Notes under the pieces: generated by a model
The model's database searches: none
The model's input: only the letters and a program-made list of their open reading frames with translations
Told to the model about the DNA's origin: nothing
Program-made: the position numbers and the translations under genes
Shown here: piece after piece, positions 7,223 to 14,979 of the stretch
How positions within the stretch are numbered: position 1 is the first letter of the stretch
Layout of the letters: each line of letters starts with the position of its first letter
NCBI GenBank assembly: GCA_965246945.1
Contig: CBDFFW010000001.1
Span: forward strand, 930,001-994,000
Origin: CBDFFW01 sp965246945
Lineage (GTDB): Bacteria > Pseudomonadota > Alphaproteobacteria > UBA11073
Reading direction: 5' to 3'
Length of the DNA stretch: 64,000 bases

Positions 7223-8572
7223 TTATATTACTGGTGCTGGGCTGGGGACGTTATTGGCTGGGCCTAAACTTTCCGTGCCTTGCTTGGCGGCTTTCTTTGC
7301 CAGATAAAACACCACACCGATAAAGGCAGTGATAAGTACTGCATAGATTAGCAGATACATAATCAAGCTGGTGGCAACCGTTGGAGCAGGTAGCTTGGCA
7401 ACGGTATCAGCGGTTTTTAATACGCCGTAAACCAGCCAGGGCTGGCGGCCGATTTCGGTGACATACCAACCGGCGACCACGGCAATCCAGCCCGAAAAAC
7501 TCATCGCCACCAAACCGCGCGCGAGCCATTTGGTGGGTGCTTTATATTTCCATAATTGCCAACTGCCCAGCCAGCTGACCAATAACATTAACAGGCCCAT
7601 ACCCACCATAATGCGGAAACCGAAAAACAGCGGCGCAACGGGTGGATGCGCCTCAAAGCTATTCAAGCCTTTTATTTCGCCATCTATTTTATGCGTAAGA
7701 ATTAAGCTGCCAAGTTTAGGCACCATAATTTCGGCATGATTCGTTTTGGCTTTTTCATCTGGTAAGGCAAATAGCCGTAAACCCGCCCCGCTTTCGGTTT
7801 TCCAAATGGATTCAAGCGCGGCGATTTTTGCGGGTTCGTATTTGAGCGTATTTAAACCATGCAAATCACCGACGATGATTTGAATGGGGATCAAGATGGC
7901 GGCCAAGAAAACACCGGTGCGCAGTGCGCCTATGACGGCTGGCCCGCGATCATTTTGCAGCCAGCGATAGGCGGAAATGCCAGCCAGCAAAAATGCGGTG
8001 GTAAGCCCAGAGGCAATGAGCATATGCGTGAAGCGATACGGCATGGAAGGATTGAAAATTACTTCTATCCAGCTGGTGACATAGGCTTTGCCATCGGTCA
8101 TTTTATAGCCAGCCGGCGTATGCATCCAGGAATTCAGCGCGATAATCCAAAAGGCTGAAACGGTGGTACCAAACGCCACTAAAAAAGTGGCTAGCGTGTG
8201 TAAGCCATTCGAAACACGGCGGGTGCCGAACAACATAATACCTAAAAAAGTCGCTTCCAGAAAAAACGCAGTCATCACTTCATAGGCGAGCAGGGGACCG
8301 GCGATATTGCCAACGGTCAGCATATAGCCTGGCCAGTTGGTGCCGAATTGGAAAGACATGGTAACGCCGCTGACGACACCCAACGCAAAGCACAACGCAA
8401 AAATTTTGACCCAGAATTGATAAGCTTGCTGCCAGCGATCGTCCGGCGCTTTGGCATGGCGCAGTTTGAAATACAGCAGCACCCAGCCCAGCGAAATGCT
8501 GATGGCCGGAAACAAAATATGAAACGTAATATTTGCTGCAAACTGAATGCGCGAGAGCATGAGCGGATTCAT
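7223..8572 (-). CDS. cydA: Cytochrome bd-type ubiquinol oxidase subunit I, short Q-loop (CioA-like)
   Basis: CydA/CioA, the haem-carrying subunit of the bd oxidase. The 449-residue length and the short segment after GLNTLKYEPAKIAALESIW indicate the short Q-loop form typical of cyanide-insensitive oxidases. Visible family features are the N-terminal RIQFAANITFHILFPAIS with the haem-ligand His, GVVSGVTMSFQFGTNWPGY, and GWYVTEIGRQPW. The start ATG (8570-8572) overlaps the stop of the upstream regulator by one base (TAATG), so translation is coupled. Confidence 0.95.
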   Translation of the reverse strand: MNPLMLSRIQFAANITFHILFPAISISLGWVLLYFKLRHAKAPDDRWQQAYQFWVKIFALCFALGVVSGVTMSFQFGTNWPGYMLTVGNIAGPLLAYEVMTAFFLEATFLGIMLFGTRRVSNGLHTLATFLVAFGTTVSAFWIIALNSWMHTPAGYKMTDGKAYVTSWIEVIFNPSMPYRFTHMLIASGLTTAFLLAGISAYRWLQNDRGPAVIGALRTGVFLAAILIPIQIIVGDLHGLNTLKYEPAKIAALESIWKTESGAGLRLFALPDEKAKTNHAEIMVPKLGSLILTHKIDGEIKGLNSFEAHPPVAPLFFGFRIMVGMGLLMLLVSWLGSWQLWKYKAPTKWLARGLVAMSFSGWIAVVAGWYVTEIGRQPWLVYGVLKTADTVAKLPAPTVATSLIMYLLIYAVLITAFIGVVFYLAKKAAKQGTESLGPANNVPSPAPVI

Positions 8573-9150
8573 TATTGTACACCTCGCGTTTTTGATTTGG
8601 TTTTACTGAGTGGCAATTTTAGATTATTTTTCATTTCGTATAACTTATAAACCTTAGCGCCAAGCTTTAATAAGCTCACCAACCGCTGGGTTTCAAGCTG
8701 CTGCATTTCTTGATACCACTGGGTTAGCATTTCAATAAGGTCATGCATCGGCTGCAGGCGAATCTGGGCATAAATTTCATCGGGTGATTGGGCTTCTTCT
8801 TGCAATAATTCACGCAAAATCATCAAGGTCGGCTCAATTTCACGCTGGCGGCGTTGTTCGGCCAGAATGCGCAAAATTTCCCAAACATCTTCGGGCACGG
8901 CATAATGATCGCGCCGGTCGCCAGGCAAATGTTTAAGGCGGGTTAGCTTCCAGCTTTCCAATTCTTTTAAGCCCATACTGACATTGGAACGCGAGAGGCC
9001 GAGCACATCGGTAATCTCTTCTGCATTCAATGGCCGGTCTGAAACATATAGCAGAGCATAGATTTGCCCGACTGAGCGGCTGATGCCCCATCGGCTACCC
9101 ATTTCGCCGAAATGCATCACAAAGGTTTGAATAAGCGGCGGCAAGTTCAT
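8572..9150 (-). CDS. GbsR/MarR-like transcriptional regulator upstream of cydAB
   Basis: A 192-residue DNA-binding protein. The winged helix is at about residues 25-80, with RSVGQIYALLYVSDRPLNAE and ITDVLGLSRSNVSMGLKEL as the recognition helix, followed by a coiled-coil-like C-terminal region (about 90-170). This layout is the GbsR family. It is the first gene of a three-gene unit with cydA and cydB, overlapping cydA by one base, so control of the bd oxidase or autoregulation is likely, but the inducer is unknown. Divergent from secB with about 100 bp between start codons, which may hold its operator (ATTTCAGTAATTACTGAAAT is a near-perfect palindrome at 9158-9177). Confidence 0.85.
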   Translation of the reverse strand: MNLPPLIQTFVMHFGEMGSRWGISRSVGQIYALLYVSDRPLNAEEITDVLGLSRSNVSMGLKELESWKLTRLKHLPGDRRDHYAVPEDVWEILRILAEQRRQREIEPTLMILRELLQEEAQSPDEIYAQIRLQPMHDLIEMLTQWYQEMQQLETQRLVSLLKLGAKVYKLYEMKNNLKLPLSKTKSKTRGVQ

Positions 9151-9157
9151 TTCATTA

Positions 9158-9177
9158 ATTTCAGTAATTACTGAAAT
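9158..9177. promoter_or_regulatory. Palindrome, candidate operator for the GbsR-like regulator
   Basis: ATTTCAGTAATTACTGAAAT is a perfect 20-bp palindrome located 8 bp upstream of the regulator start codon (9150) and about 75 bp upstream of secB. Such a palindrome next to a MarR/GbsR-type gene is a likely autoregulatory operator; assignment is inference. Confidence 0.55.
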
Positions 9178-9253
9178 TAGAAGAATTTGATTAAATGGTC
9201 AATTGTTCATTTTTCTATACATTTTTATGCAATTGCCCCAGCTTGGCAGGCAA

Positions 9254-9757
9254 ATGAATGAATCTTCTACCCCGCCAATCGCGTCTGATTTTGTGATTAA
9301 TGCCCAATATCTGAAAGACCTGTCTTTCGAGCATCCCAATTCGCCGCGTTCGCTCATACAACCGATGCAGCCGGTGATTGATTTGAAGGTGAATGTGACC
9401 AGCCGGCCGGTTGGTGACATACTTGAAAATGATGGTTTGGCCAGCGGGGTCTTTGAAGTGCAATTGGCTTTGCGCGCCATCGCTGCTGCTTCAGACGCTG
9501 ATACGACTAATGGTTTGAAACAAGAAGATACCGTTTTTATTGTCGATATGGTTTATGCCGCTTTGGTAACCTGCCAAAATGTGCCGGAGGCGGATGTCCG
9601 GCCATTGCTATTAATTGAAGCGCCGCGGATGATTTTTCCGTATGCGCGGTCGATTGTGCTAACGATCACGGCAGAAGGCGGTTTCCCGCCATTAATGATC
9701 AACCCGATCGATTTTGGGGTATTTTATCAGCAAAATTATGGTACAGAGACTGCATAA
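9254..9757 (+). CDS. secB: Protein-export chaperone SecB
   Basis: SecB holds preproteins unfolded and hands them to SecA. The 167-residue product has the family pattern: FVINAQYLKDLSFEHPNSPR near the N-terminus, FEVQLALRA, the FIVDMVYAALV block, and LLIEAPRMIFPYARSIVLT followed by GGFPPLMINPIDFGVFY. ATG 9254 follows an AGG and gives the normal N-terminus; the frame extends upstream to 9203 without SecB similarity. It stands alone here, divergent from the GbsR-like regulator. Confidence 0.95.
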   Translation: MNESSTPPIASDFVINAQYLKDLSFEHPNSPRSLIQPMQPVIDLKVNVTSRPVGDILENDGLASGVFEVQLALRAIAAASDADTTNGLKQEDTVFIVDMVYAALVTCQNVPEADVRPLLLIEAPRMIFPYARSIVLTITAEGGFPPLMINPIDFGVFYQQNYGTETA

Positions 9758-9760
9758 TAC

Positions 9761-9789
9761 TTGACTAGCGGGTAGCGTACCCGGTTTAA
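9761..9789 (+). promoter_or_regulatory. Possible promoter of rpmJ
   Basis: TTGACT (9761-9766) is followed after 17 bp by GTTTAA (9784-9789). The spacer contains the palindrome CGGGTAGCGTACCCG. The -35 is good but the -10 is poor, so this is tentative. It starts 22 bp upstream of the rpmJ start codon. Confidence 0.35.
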
Positions 9790-9810
9790 CTATAAAAAAC
9801 GAGTAAACAG

Positions 9811-9936
9811 ATGAAAATTGTCAATTCCTTGAAGAGCCTTAAAGATCGCGACAAAAATTGCCGCGTTATCCGCCGCCGCGGCCGCACTTATGTGATTAAT
9901 AAGAAAAACCCAAAGTTTAAAGCCCGCCAGGGTTAG
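9811..9936 (+). CDS. rpmJ: 50S ribosomal protein L36, 41-residue alternative form
   Basis: A 41-residue basic protein beginning MKIVNSLKSLKDRDKNCRVI and ending NKKNPKFKARQG. It matches the L36 variant without the Cys/His zinc ligands of the 37-residue form (only one Cys is present), usually found as the sole L36 in alphaproteobacteria. It stands alone between secB and a palindromic repeat that begins 5 bp after the stop. Confidence 0.95.
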   Translation: MKIVNSLKSLKDRDKNCRVIRRRGRTYVINKKNPKFKARQG

Positions 9937-9940
9937 TTTC

Positions 9941-10064
9941 GTCATACCGACGAAAGCCGGTATCCACTGACGATAATGCGCGCAACGCGCTCAAAGAATT
10001 CTTAAAATTTGTTATGCTGCGCATGACCCTTTTTTCACTGGATTCCGACTTTCGTCGGAATGAC
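9941..10064. repeat. Palindromic repeat element, 124 bp, long subtype
   Basis: Arms of 26 nt at 9941-9966 and 10039-10064 are imperfect inverted repeats (GTCATACCGACGAAAG / CTTTCGTCGGAATGAC). The centre holds GCGCGCAACGCGCTC and TATGCTGCGCATGAC, also present in slightly different form in the element at 43161-43286, so the two are copies of one subtype. It fills the space between the convergent rpmJ and recR and reaches to 2 bp from the recR stop, where it may act as a bidirectional terminator. Confidence 0.9.
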
Positions 10065-10066
10065 GG

Positions 10067-10660
10067 TTAGGCCGCCTGGCGATTTTGTAGGGCGACGGTA
10101 AGGGTGCCTTCATCGAGAAATTCCAAAGTGCCACCAATAGGTACGCCGATGGTTAGGCGTGAGACATGCACGCTATATTCTTTCAAGCGTTCGGCAATAT
10201 AAAACGCGGTGGTTTGGCCTTCCACAGATGGGTTAAGCGCTAAAATCACTTCATCATATTCGCCGTTCGCCACCCGTTGCCATAAGGCATTAAGCGGCAA
10301 ATCTTCCGGCATTACCCCTTGCAAGGCTGAAAGCATACCGCCAAGCACATGATAGTGGCCGAAATAGGTTTGCGCCTTTTCCAGGGCCCATAAATCGGCC
10401 ACAGTTTCCACCACGCATAATTGGCGCTTACGATTGCTGTTGGCGCAAATTGCGCAGGGGTTCTGGCTGTCAAAATTACCGCAGCTGTTGCAAGTAACCA
10501 CCTCGCGCTGCAGTTTTTCCAGCAGAAAAACAAAGGGATCTATTAACTGCTCACGTTTTTGCAACAAGGCCAGCGTGATGCGTTTGGCCGAGCGGGGGCC
10601 GAGGCCAGGCAAGCGAGCAATAAATTGGCTGATTTGATCAATAGGTGATTGGGCAGACAT
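10067..10660 (-). CDS. recR: Recombination mediator RecR
   Basis: RecR loads RecA at gaps together with RecF/RecO. The 197-residue protein has the helix-hairpin-helix LPGLGPRSAKRI (residues 14-25), a four-Cys zinc site (CNSCGNFDSQNPCAIC, about 57-72), and a Toprim domain from LCVVETVADLWALEKA to the TAFYIAERLK region. Gene order is unusual: dnaX and ybaB, the common upstream neighbours, are absent, and icmJ lies upstream on the same strand instead. Confidence 0.95.
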   Translation of the reverse strand: MSAQSPIDQISQFIARLPGLGPRSAKRITLALLQKREQLIDPFVFLLEKLQREVVTCNSCGNFDSQNPCAICANSNRKRQLCVVETVADLWALEKAQTYFGHYHVLGGMLSALQGVMPEDLPLNALWQRVANGEYDEVILALNPSVEGQTTAFYIAERLKEYSVHVSRLTIGVPIGGTLEFLDEGTLTVALQNRQAA

Positions 10661-10676
10661 CTCATTTAAATATATA

Positions 10677-10735
10677 GCCTCATCCTAAGCTTGTCGAAGG
10701 ATGCTTGCACCGATTGCTTGAGCATCATTCATATC
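10677..10735. repeat. Degenerate repeat with TAAGCTTGTCGAAGGATGCT motif
   Basis: The segment GCCTCATCCTAAGCTTGTCG at its start continues AAGGATGCTTGC and then GAGCATCATTC, forming a GATGCT/AGCATC stem. It shares TAAGC(T/C)TGTCGAAGGATGCT with the element at 13189-13266. Lies between recR and icmJ. Confidence 0.6.
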
Positions 10736-10746
10736 TAAGCAAGGTT

Positions 10747-11424
10747 TTAAGCGGCGTCTTGACCCAGTGCATTATGCAGCATTTTGGTCCAGCTATCTGG
10801 CAGCATTTTACCGTAAGGACCGCGATTGGCGGTGGAGCGCCAATAGGCCAGAATATGCCGGAACACATCGTATTCCGTATCACCCTCTTTAATAATGCGT
10901 TTATCTGCGGGCATGAGGCGAATCCCGTCCAGCTTGCGGGCGCGCAATTTATATAATTCGGGTTCCAGCAAATCTTTCATGACAGATGCCAAAACAGCCG
11001 GATTGCTGGTGCCAATTCGCTTTTCCGCTTCTCCTTTGCGGGCATTCAAAGCAGATAGGGCCGCACGGGCGGCATCGGCCATCACATGGGCACTGCGGCG
11101 GGCAACATAAATCGTGCGGGCGATATGGTTTAAATTTTCCTGGCTGATTTCAGGGAGCCATATTAGCGTGCCCGATTGCATGGGGCCAACCCATTCCAAA
11201 TTAAGCACTTGGTGGCAAAAAATACAAACAGTCGTTACATTGCGTTCAGACTGATCTTGCGGATTGTGATTTTTAAAATGAATTTCTTGGAAACGTTCGG
11301 CGCGAAAGCCGCAATATTGGCAGGTATAATCGTCCCGTTGCCAAGTTTCTTGGCGCAAGGTCTCAAAGCGTGAATCACCCGGCGCAGGTGATGACCCACG
11401 CCGGGAGAGGGATAATATTAGCAT
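10747..11424 (-). CDS. icmJ: IcmJ/DotN-like type IVB secretion protein
   Basis: A 225-residue soluble protein whose middle is very like Legionella IcmJ: QRDDYTCQYCGFRAERFQEI, then NVTTVCIFCHQVLNLEWVG and SGTLIWLPEISQENLNHIAR. Cys35, Cys38, Cys67 and Cys70 form a zinc-type tetracysteine site, which also gives HNH-nuclease-like appearance; DotN is known to have a nuclease-like fold without shown nuclease activity and is part of the type IV coupling complex. It starts 6 bp after the icmD stop, matching the Legionella order icmC-icmD-icmJ. icmB, expected next, is replaced by recR. Some databases would call this an HNH endonuclease. Confidence 0.85.
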   Translation of the reverse strand: MLILSLSRRGSSPAPGDSRFETLRQETWQRDDYTCQYCGFRAERFQEIHFKNHNPQDQSERNVTTVCIFCHQVLNLEWVGPMQSGTLIWLPEISQENLNHIARTIYVARRSAHVMADAARAALSALNARKGEAEKRIGTSNPAVLASVMKDLLEPELYKLRARKLDGIRLMPADKRIIKEGDTEYDVFRHILAYWRSTANRGPYGKMLPDSWTKMLHNALGQDAA

Positions 11425-11430
11425 TTATTT

Positions 11431-11829
11431 TTAGTTGTTATTAACACCAGTAATTTTATGGTATTGCGCATTGGCTACATCACCACTCGTGCCCACAGTT
11501 GAGCTTACCATAATATCCATAACAGATGGTAAGGCCAGCAAGCCAGCACCAACGGCCATCCGGCCAACCCCTGCGGATAATTTCGCGTTATCTGGGTTAG
11601 CGGTATGATCTTTTAGTTTCATGGCGCCAATCGCACACATTGCAGTACCACCGACATAAGAGGCCGCTGAAATAACTGGGGTTACTGAACCGGTGTTGGA
11701 GGCCAAATGGCCGGCGACATCCGCAATTTGCCCAGTTGCATGGGCAGCTTCTGGCAATAATACAACTGCTGCAGCAAAGCCTAAGATTTTCAAGCCTAAT
11801 TCAATGTGTTGTTTTTTAAGTTGGATCAT
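11431..11829 (-). CDS. icmD: IcmD/DotP-like inner-membrane type IVB secretion protein
   Basis: A 132-residue membrane protein. A signal-like segment (about residues 10-31, ILGFAAAVVLLPEAAHA) is followed by two hydrophobic stretches, VISAASYVGGTAMCAIGAMK and VGRMAVGAGLLALPSVMDIM, separated by the polar KDHTANPDNAKLS. This ASYVxG...KDHxxNP pattern is that of the IcmD/IcmC-family proteins. The position between icmC and icmJ supports IcmD. It probably sits in the inner membrane as part of the Dot/Icm core-associated set. Confidence 0.8.
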   Translation of the reverse strand: MIQLKKQHIELGLKILGFAAAVVLLPEAAHATGQIADVAGHLASNTGSVTPVISAASYVGGTAMCAIGAMKLKDHTANPDNAKLSAGVGRMAVGAGLLALPSVMDIMVSSTVGTSGDVANAQYHKITGVNNN

Positions 11830-11892
11830 TTTTCTCTCCGTTGTTTTTGTTTAGTTGATTCTGTATAAAATGGTAATAGTCATTTTAGGTAA

Positions 11893-12546
11893 TTAAACAG
11901 GTAGCTGAAGTGTTGCCCCTATAAAGGTTATGAAAGTAACAATATTCCAGGCAATTGCACCTCCTATAATGTGGGTAATGCCAGCCATGCTGGTCACTTG
12001 TGTATTGCCATCGCTGGCGGCACGCAAAATGGTTAAACCTTTCACAAAGCCGATTAGGCCCACCAGCTGGATGACGACCATGATTGCATTAAAGGTTGCC
12101 AGCGCCTTTTTCTTGGCGGCGGCATCAATTCCGGCGGTACTATCCGCATAGGCTAAGACACCGCCGGTGCAAGCTGAAAATGTACTACTCGTATTGCAAA
12201 GTTGAGCATCACCGGCATTTTGAAACATACTTTCTGACACAATGCTCAACGTGGCGGGTAGATTGGTTAAGAAAGCCCCAACCAGTAAAGTACCAAGTAA
12301 GCCTGACATTGATTGCCCACGGCTACCTTGATCCACCAATTTAACCATTTTCAGCAAACCACGGAAAATGTAGATAGTACCTATAACATAGCATAAAATT
12401 GTGACGAGGTCGATCAACGGGCCTTGCATATTGCCGACCAGCTTGGTCATCATTTCATCTAGGCCCATGGCCGCGAAAACAGGATGACTGGTAACAAAAC
12501 TGATTACCAAAGTCAGACTAAACAAATGAATGCGGTTGTTGCGCAC
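11893..12546 (-). CDS. icmC: IcmC/DotE-like inner-membrane type IVB secretion protein
   Basis: A 217-residue protein with a signal peptide (residues 1-25, ending HPVFA) and about four membrane segments (IDLVTILCYVIGTIYIFRGL, GLLGTLLVGAFLTNLPATLS, ATFNAIMVVIQLVGLIGFVK, ITHIIGGAIAWNIVTFITFI). This architecture, with two Cys in the periplasmic loop (QLCNTSSTFSACTGG), fits the DotE/IcmC family. It is the first gene of the icmC-icmD-icmJ unit; the gap to icmD is 63 bp. The upstream 400 bp are AT-rich and non-coding, a suitable place for its promoter. Confidence 0.8.
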   Translation of the reverse strand: MRNNRIHLFSLTLVISFVTSHPVFAAMGLDEMMTKLVGNMQGPLIDLVTILCYVIGTIYIFRGLLKMVKLVDQGSRGQSMSGLLGTLLVGAFLTNLPATLSIVSESMFQNAGDAQLCNTSSTFSACTGGVLAYADSTAGIDAAAKKKALATFNAIMVVIQLVGLIGFVKGLTILRAASDGNTQVTSMAGITHIIGGAIAWNIVTFITFIGATLQLPV

Positions 12547-12941
12547 GGTTTCCTACTCTCAATATAATGTGTAGTTATTAACAAAAAATGACAATGTTTC
12601 TGATTTGAGGCAAATTTTATTCAATTTCTTTATTGTTGAAGTTTTTGATAAGAAGTTGGTTATACAGTGCATATATTACTTTATTTCAAAACCGTTTTGT
12701 CATAAAGGCGCGTCCAGATGACGTTTTAAGATATGTTTCAAATTTTTGAGCACGGTCTTTATCTTCAAAACAAATAAAACTTCTAATTTTCCAGGGTTTA
12801 AACTTATTTGTATGAATTGATTTACCGGAATTGTGTTCATTAAGACGTTTTTACTAAATTTGTAGTATAACCAGTATAAAAATGCTCCGATGCGCTGAGG
12901 CTTTGTAAAATATAAACATAATACATGATAATCCGCCCGTC
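12547..12941. other. AT-rich intergenic region upstream of icmC
   Basis: About 395 bp with no convincing gene. A 91-codon minus-strand frame (12700-12975) exists, but it runs into the repeat at 12942 and its predicted peptide looks like no protein I know. The region probably carries the icmC promoter; no clear -35/-10 pair stands out. Confidence 0.5.
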
Positions 12942-13037
12942 TTCGTTTCACTTCGACGAGGCATCCGCTGCGCACGCTTCAGCTCGACACAGTCTCGCCG
13001 AAGCTAAATTTTGCTAAAGCAAAATTAGCGAAGGCGG
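12942..13037. repeat. GC-rich repeat-like segment with hairpin beside tRNA-Tyr
   Basis: Sharp rise in GC compared with the upstream AT-rich stretch. TTCACTTCGACGAGGC, CGCACGCTTCAGCTCGAC and CGCCGAAGC contain several short complementary pieces, and GCTAAATTTTGCT (13003-13015) pairs with AGCAAAATTAGC (13018-13029) with one bulge. On the minus strand this directly follows tRNA-Tyr and may terminate its transcript. Confidence 0.5.
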
Positions 13038-13038
13038 A

Positions 13039-13124
13039 TGGTGGAGAGAACAGGATTTGAACCTGTGTACGCTCACGCGGGCAGATTTACAGTCTGCTGC
13101 CATTAACCACTCGGCCATCTCTCC
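13039..13124 (-). tRNA. tRNA-Tyr (GUA)
   Basis: On the minus strand the acceptor stem GGAGAGA (13118-13124) pairs with TCTCTCC (13043-13049), followed by A and an encoded CCA (13039-13041). The anticodon loop reads CTGTAAATC, anticodon GTA. The T-arm GGTTCAAATCC and a long variable arm, as expected for a type II tRNA-Tyr, are present. Total length 86 with CCA. Confidence 0.96.
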
Positions 13125-13188
13125 ACGGCAGTTTTAGATAAGATGTTTTCACGCGCTCCTGTCAAATAAAAGCTGATTTAATAATCGG

Positions 13189-13266
13189 CCCCATTTTAAG
13201 CCTGTCGAAGGATGCTCAAACGATCAGACTTTATTAAACATTCTGCGACAGGATTATGATGAGGCC
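13189..13266. repeat. Degenerate inverted repeat between tRNA-Tyr and mlaE
   Basis: TTAAGCCTGTCGAAGGATGC near 13196-13215 and, in inverted form, CATTCTGCGACAGGATTATG near 13239-13258 are imperfect arms. The left arm matches the element at 10677. The copy has decayed. Confidence 0.6.
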
Positions 13267-13308
13267 AGAGAACTTGCCACTGCTTTGCTTTTGGCCTAGA
13301 GCAATAGA

Positions 13309-14094
13309 ATGACTGCGGTTTTAGATTTTTCGGCGCTGATTGGGCGCCAGCTATTAAGTTTTTTTCAAGCTACTGGACAGTTAATCCGGTTCGCGATTAC
13401 GGCGATTTCGCATTGTTTCCGGCCGCCGATTTCCTGGCGCGAATTGCGCAAGCAGGTTTTTGATATCGGCTATCTATCGCTGCCAGTGGTGGGCCTAACC
13501 GCCGTATTTACCGGCATGGTGCTGGTGCTGCAAAGCTATACCGGTTTTGCGCGCATGAATGCGGAAAGTGCGATTGCCTCGGTGGTTGTGTTATCCATTA
13601 CGCGGGAATTGGGGCCGGTGTTGGGCGGTTTAATGGTGGCTGGGCGGATTGGTGCTTCAATCGCCGCCGAAATTGGTACCATGCGCGTAACCGAACAAAT
13701 TGATGCTTTAACCACTTTGGCGACCAATCCATTTAAATATTTAATCGCCCCGCGTTTGATTGCGGGCGTTATGATGCTGCCATTTTTAGTGCTGATTGCC
13801 GATATTATTGGGGTTTTCGGCGGTTTTATTGTCGCTGTCTACCGCTTGGATTTTAATCCCTACACCTATTTACATAATACCTGGAGCTTTATGCAGACGA
13901 TGGATGTGGTTTCAGGCTTGGTTAAAGCAGCAGTATTTGGATTGATTGTAACGCTGATGGGCTGTTATTACGGCTTTAATTCTGGCAAAGGCGCTGAAGG
14001 GGTGGGGCGCGCCACCACCAATGCAGTGGTTTCATCCTCTATTCTTATCCTGTTATTTAACTATATCCTAACGGGTGTGTTCTTTGGCCGGTAA
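13309..14094 (+). CDS. mlaE: MlaE-family ABC permease for phospholipid transport
   Basis: The permease subunit of an Mla-type ABC transporter that moves phospholipids between inner and outer membranes. The 261-residue protein has the family core: FDIGYLSLPVVGLTAVFTGM, ELGPVLGGLMVAGRIGASIA, AEIGTMRVTEQIDALTTLAT, LIAPRLIAGVMMLPFL, and the end GAEGVGRATTNAVVSSSILI. About five membrane segments. The ATPase (mlaF) that normally follows is absent: a response regulator starts 2 bp after the stop. Confidence 0.93.
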   Translation: MTAVLDFSALIGRQLLSFFQATGQLIRFAITAISHCFRPPISWRELRKQVFDIGYLSLPVVGLTAVFTGMVLVLQSYTGFARMNAESAIASVVVLSITRELGPVLGGLMVAGRIGASIAAEIGTMRVTEQIDALTTLATNPFKYLIAPRLIAGVMMLPFLVLIADIIGVFGGFIVAVYRLDFNPYTYLHNTWSFMQTMDVVSGLVKAAVFGLIVTLMGCYYGFNSGKGAEGVGRATTNAVVSSSILILLFNYILTGVFFGR

Positions 14095-14095
14095 G

Positions 14096-14461
14096 ATGAA
14101 AAAAATTGTGCTGGTGGATGATGATGCCGCGCTGCTCGGCGTTTTGCAGCATGCGTTGCAACAAGCCAATTATGATGTAGCGGCCTTTGCCACGCCGCAA
14201 GAAGCCTTGGAAGCAATCCAGGCAACGCCGCCTGATTTGTTAATTTCCGATATTGTGATGCCGGAAATGGACGGCATTGAAATGGGGTTGATGGCCAGCC
14301 TGTTTGCGCCGGATGTTAAAATTATCCTGATGTCCGGCTTTGCCAATGAACGCCGCCGCGCCGTGCATCTGGACCATGTGATTGACCGGATACTGGCCAA
14401 GCCCTTTGCGCTGGCCGAGTTTTTGAGTGAAGTTGAAACTGTTTTAAACAGCGATGGTTAA
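14096..14461 (+). CDS. Single-domain response regulator (receiver only)
   Basis: A 121-residue receiver domain without an output domain. The acidic pocket DDD is at residues 8-10, the phospho-acceptor Asp is in ISDIVMPEMDGIEM (about residue 53), the switch Ser is in ILMSGFAN, and the conserved Lys is in ILAKPFALAEF. It resembles CpdR/DivK-like stand-alone receivers of alphaproteobacteria. It starts 2 bp after mlaE and overlaps rppH by 8 bp, so the three are probably one transcript. ATG 14096 is chosen over an upstream in-frame ATG within mlaE. The partner kinase is not in the window. Confidence 0.9.
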   Translation: MKKIVLVDDDAALLGVLQHALQQANYDVAAFATPQEALEAIQATPPDLLISDIVMPEMDGIEMGLMASLFAPDVKIILMSGFANERRRAVHLDHVIDRILAKPFALAEFLSEVETVLNSDG

Positions 14462-14957
14462 AACCTATCCATTTAATCAGCAGGGTGATCCTTACCGGTT
14501 AGGCGTTGGCCTAGTTGTCTTTAACCAGGCGAGTGAAGTGCTGGTGGGGGAGCGGCATGATGCGCCAGGCGCTTGGCAATTTCCGCAAGGCGGCATTGAT
14601 GCTGGGGAAGACCCATGGGTGGCTGCGCAACGGGAATTAACGGAAGAAACCGGTTTATTGGGGATGCAGGTAAGTTTACTGGGTGAATATCCCGATTGGC
14701 TCCAATATGATTTTCCGCCGCATATGGGCAATCACCCGATTTATGGCCGTTTTCGCGGCCAGCGGCAAAAATGGTTTGCGGTGAAATTAAATGATTCGGT
14801 ATTGCCGCATGCGCCCACTGTGCCGGATGCGCATAGCGTTATTGAATTTATGCATTTTAAATTTGTGCCGCTAAAAGACACGCCAAAACGCATTGTTGGT
14901 TTCAAGCGGCCATTATATGAAATGTTGGTAAATAATTTCATGCGTTTTGCTAAATAG
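14454..14957 (+). CDS. rppH: RNA pyrophosphohydrolase RppH
   Basis: Nudix hydrolase that removes pyrophosphate from 5'-triphosphate mRNA and so triggers decay. The 167-residue protein opens with YRLGVGLVVFN and has the Nudix box at about residues 43-65: G-G-I-D-A-G-E-D then QRELTEETGLLG. The central WLQYDFPP and GQRQKWFAVK blocks are characteristic of RppH rather than other Nudix enzymes. It overlaps the response regulator gene by 8 bp. Confidence 0.95.
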   Translation: MVKTYPFNQQGDPYRLGVGLVVFNQASEVLVGERHDAPGAWQFPQGGIDAGEDPWVAAQRELTEETGLLGMQVSLLGEYPDWLQYDFPPHMGNHPIYGRFRGQRQKWFAVKLNDSVLPHAPTVPDAHSVIEFMHFKFVPLKDTPKRIVGFKRPLYEMLVNNFMRFAK

Positions 14958-14979
14958 CTGAATATTTCATATAAATTAA

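Noticed and set aside
10747..11424. Annotation as HNH endonuclease
   Set aside because: The Cys4 centre looks HNH-like, but the surrounding blocks (YTCQYCGF, SGTLIWLPEISQ) and the position after icmC-icmD fit IcmJ/DotN better.
12700..12975. 91-codon minus-strand frame upstream of icmC
   Set aside because: It runs into repeat sequence, has no plausible ribosome site and its peptide resembles no protein.
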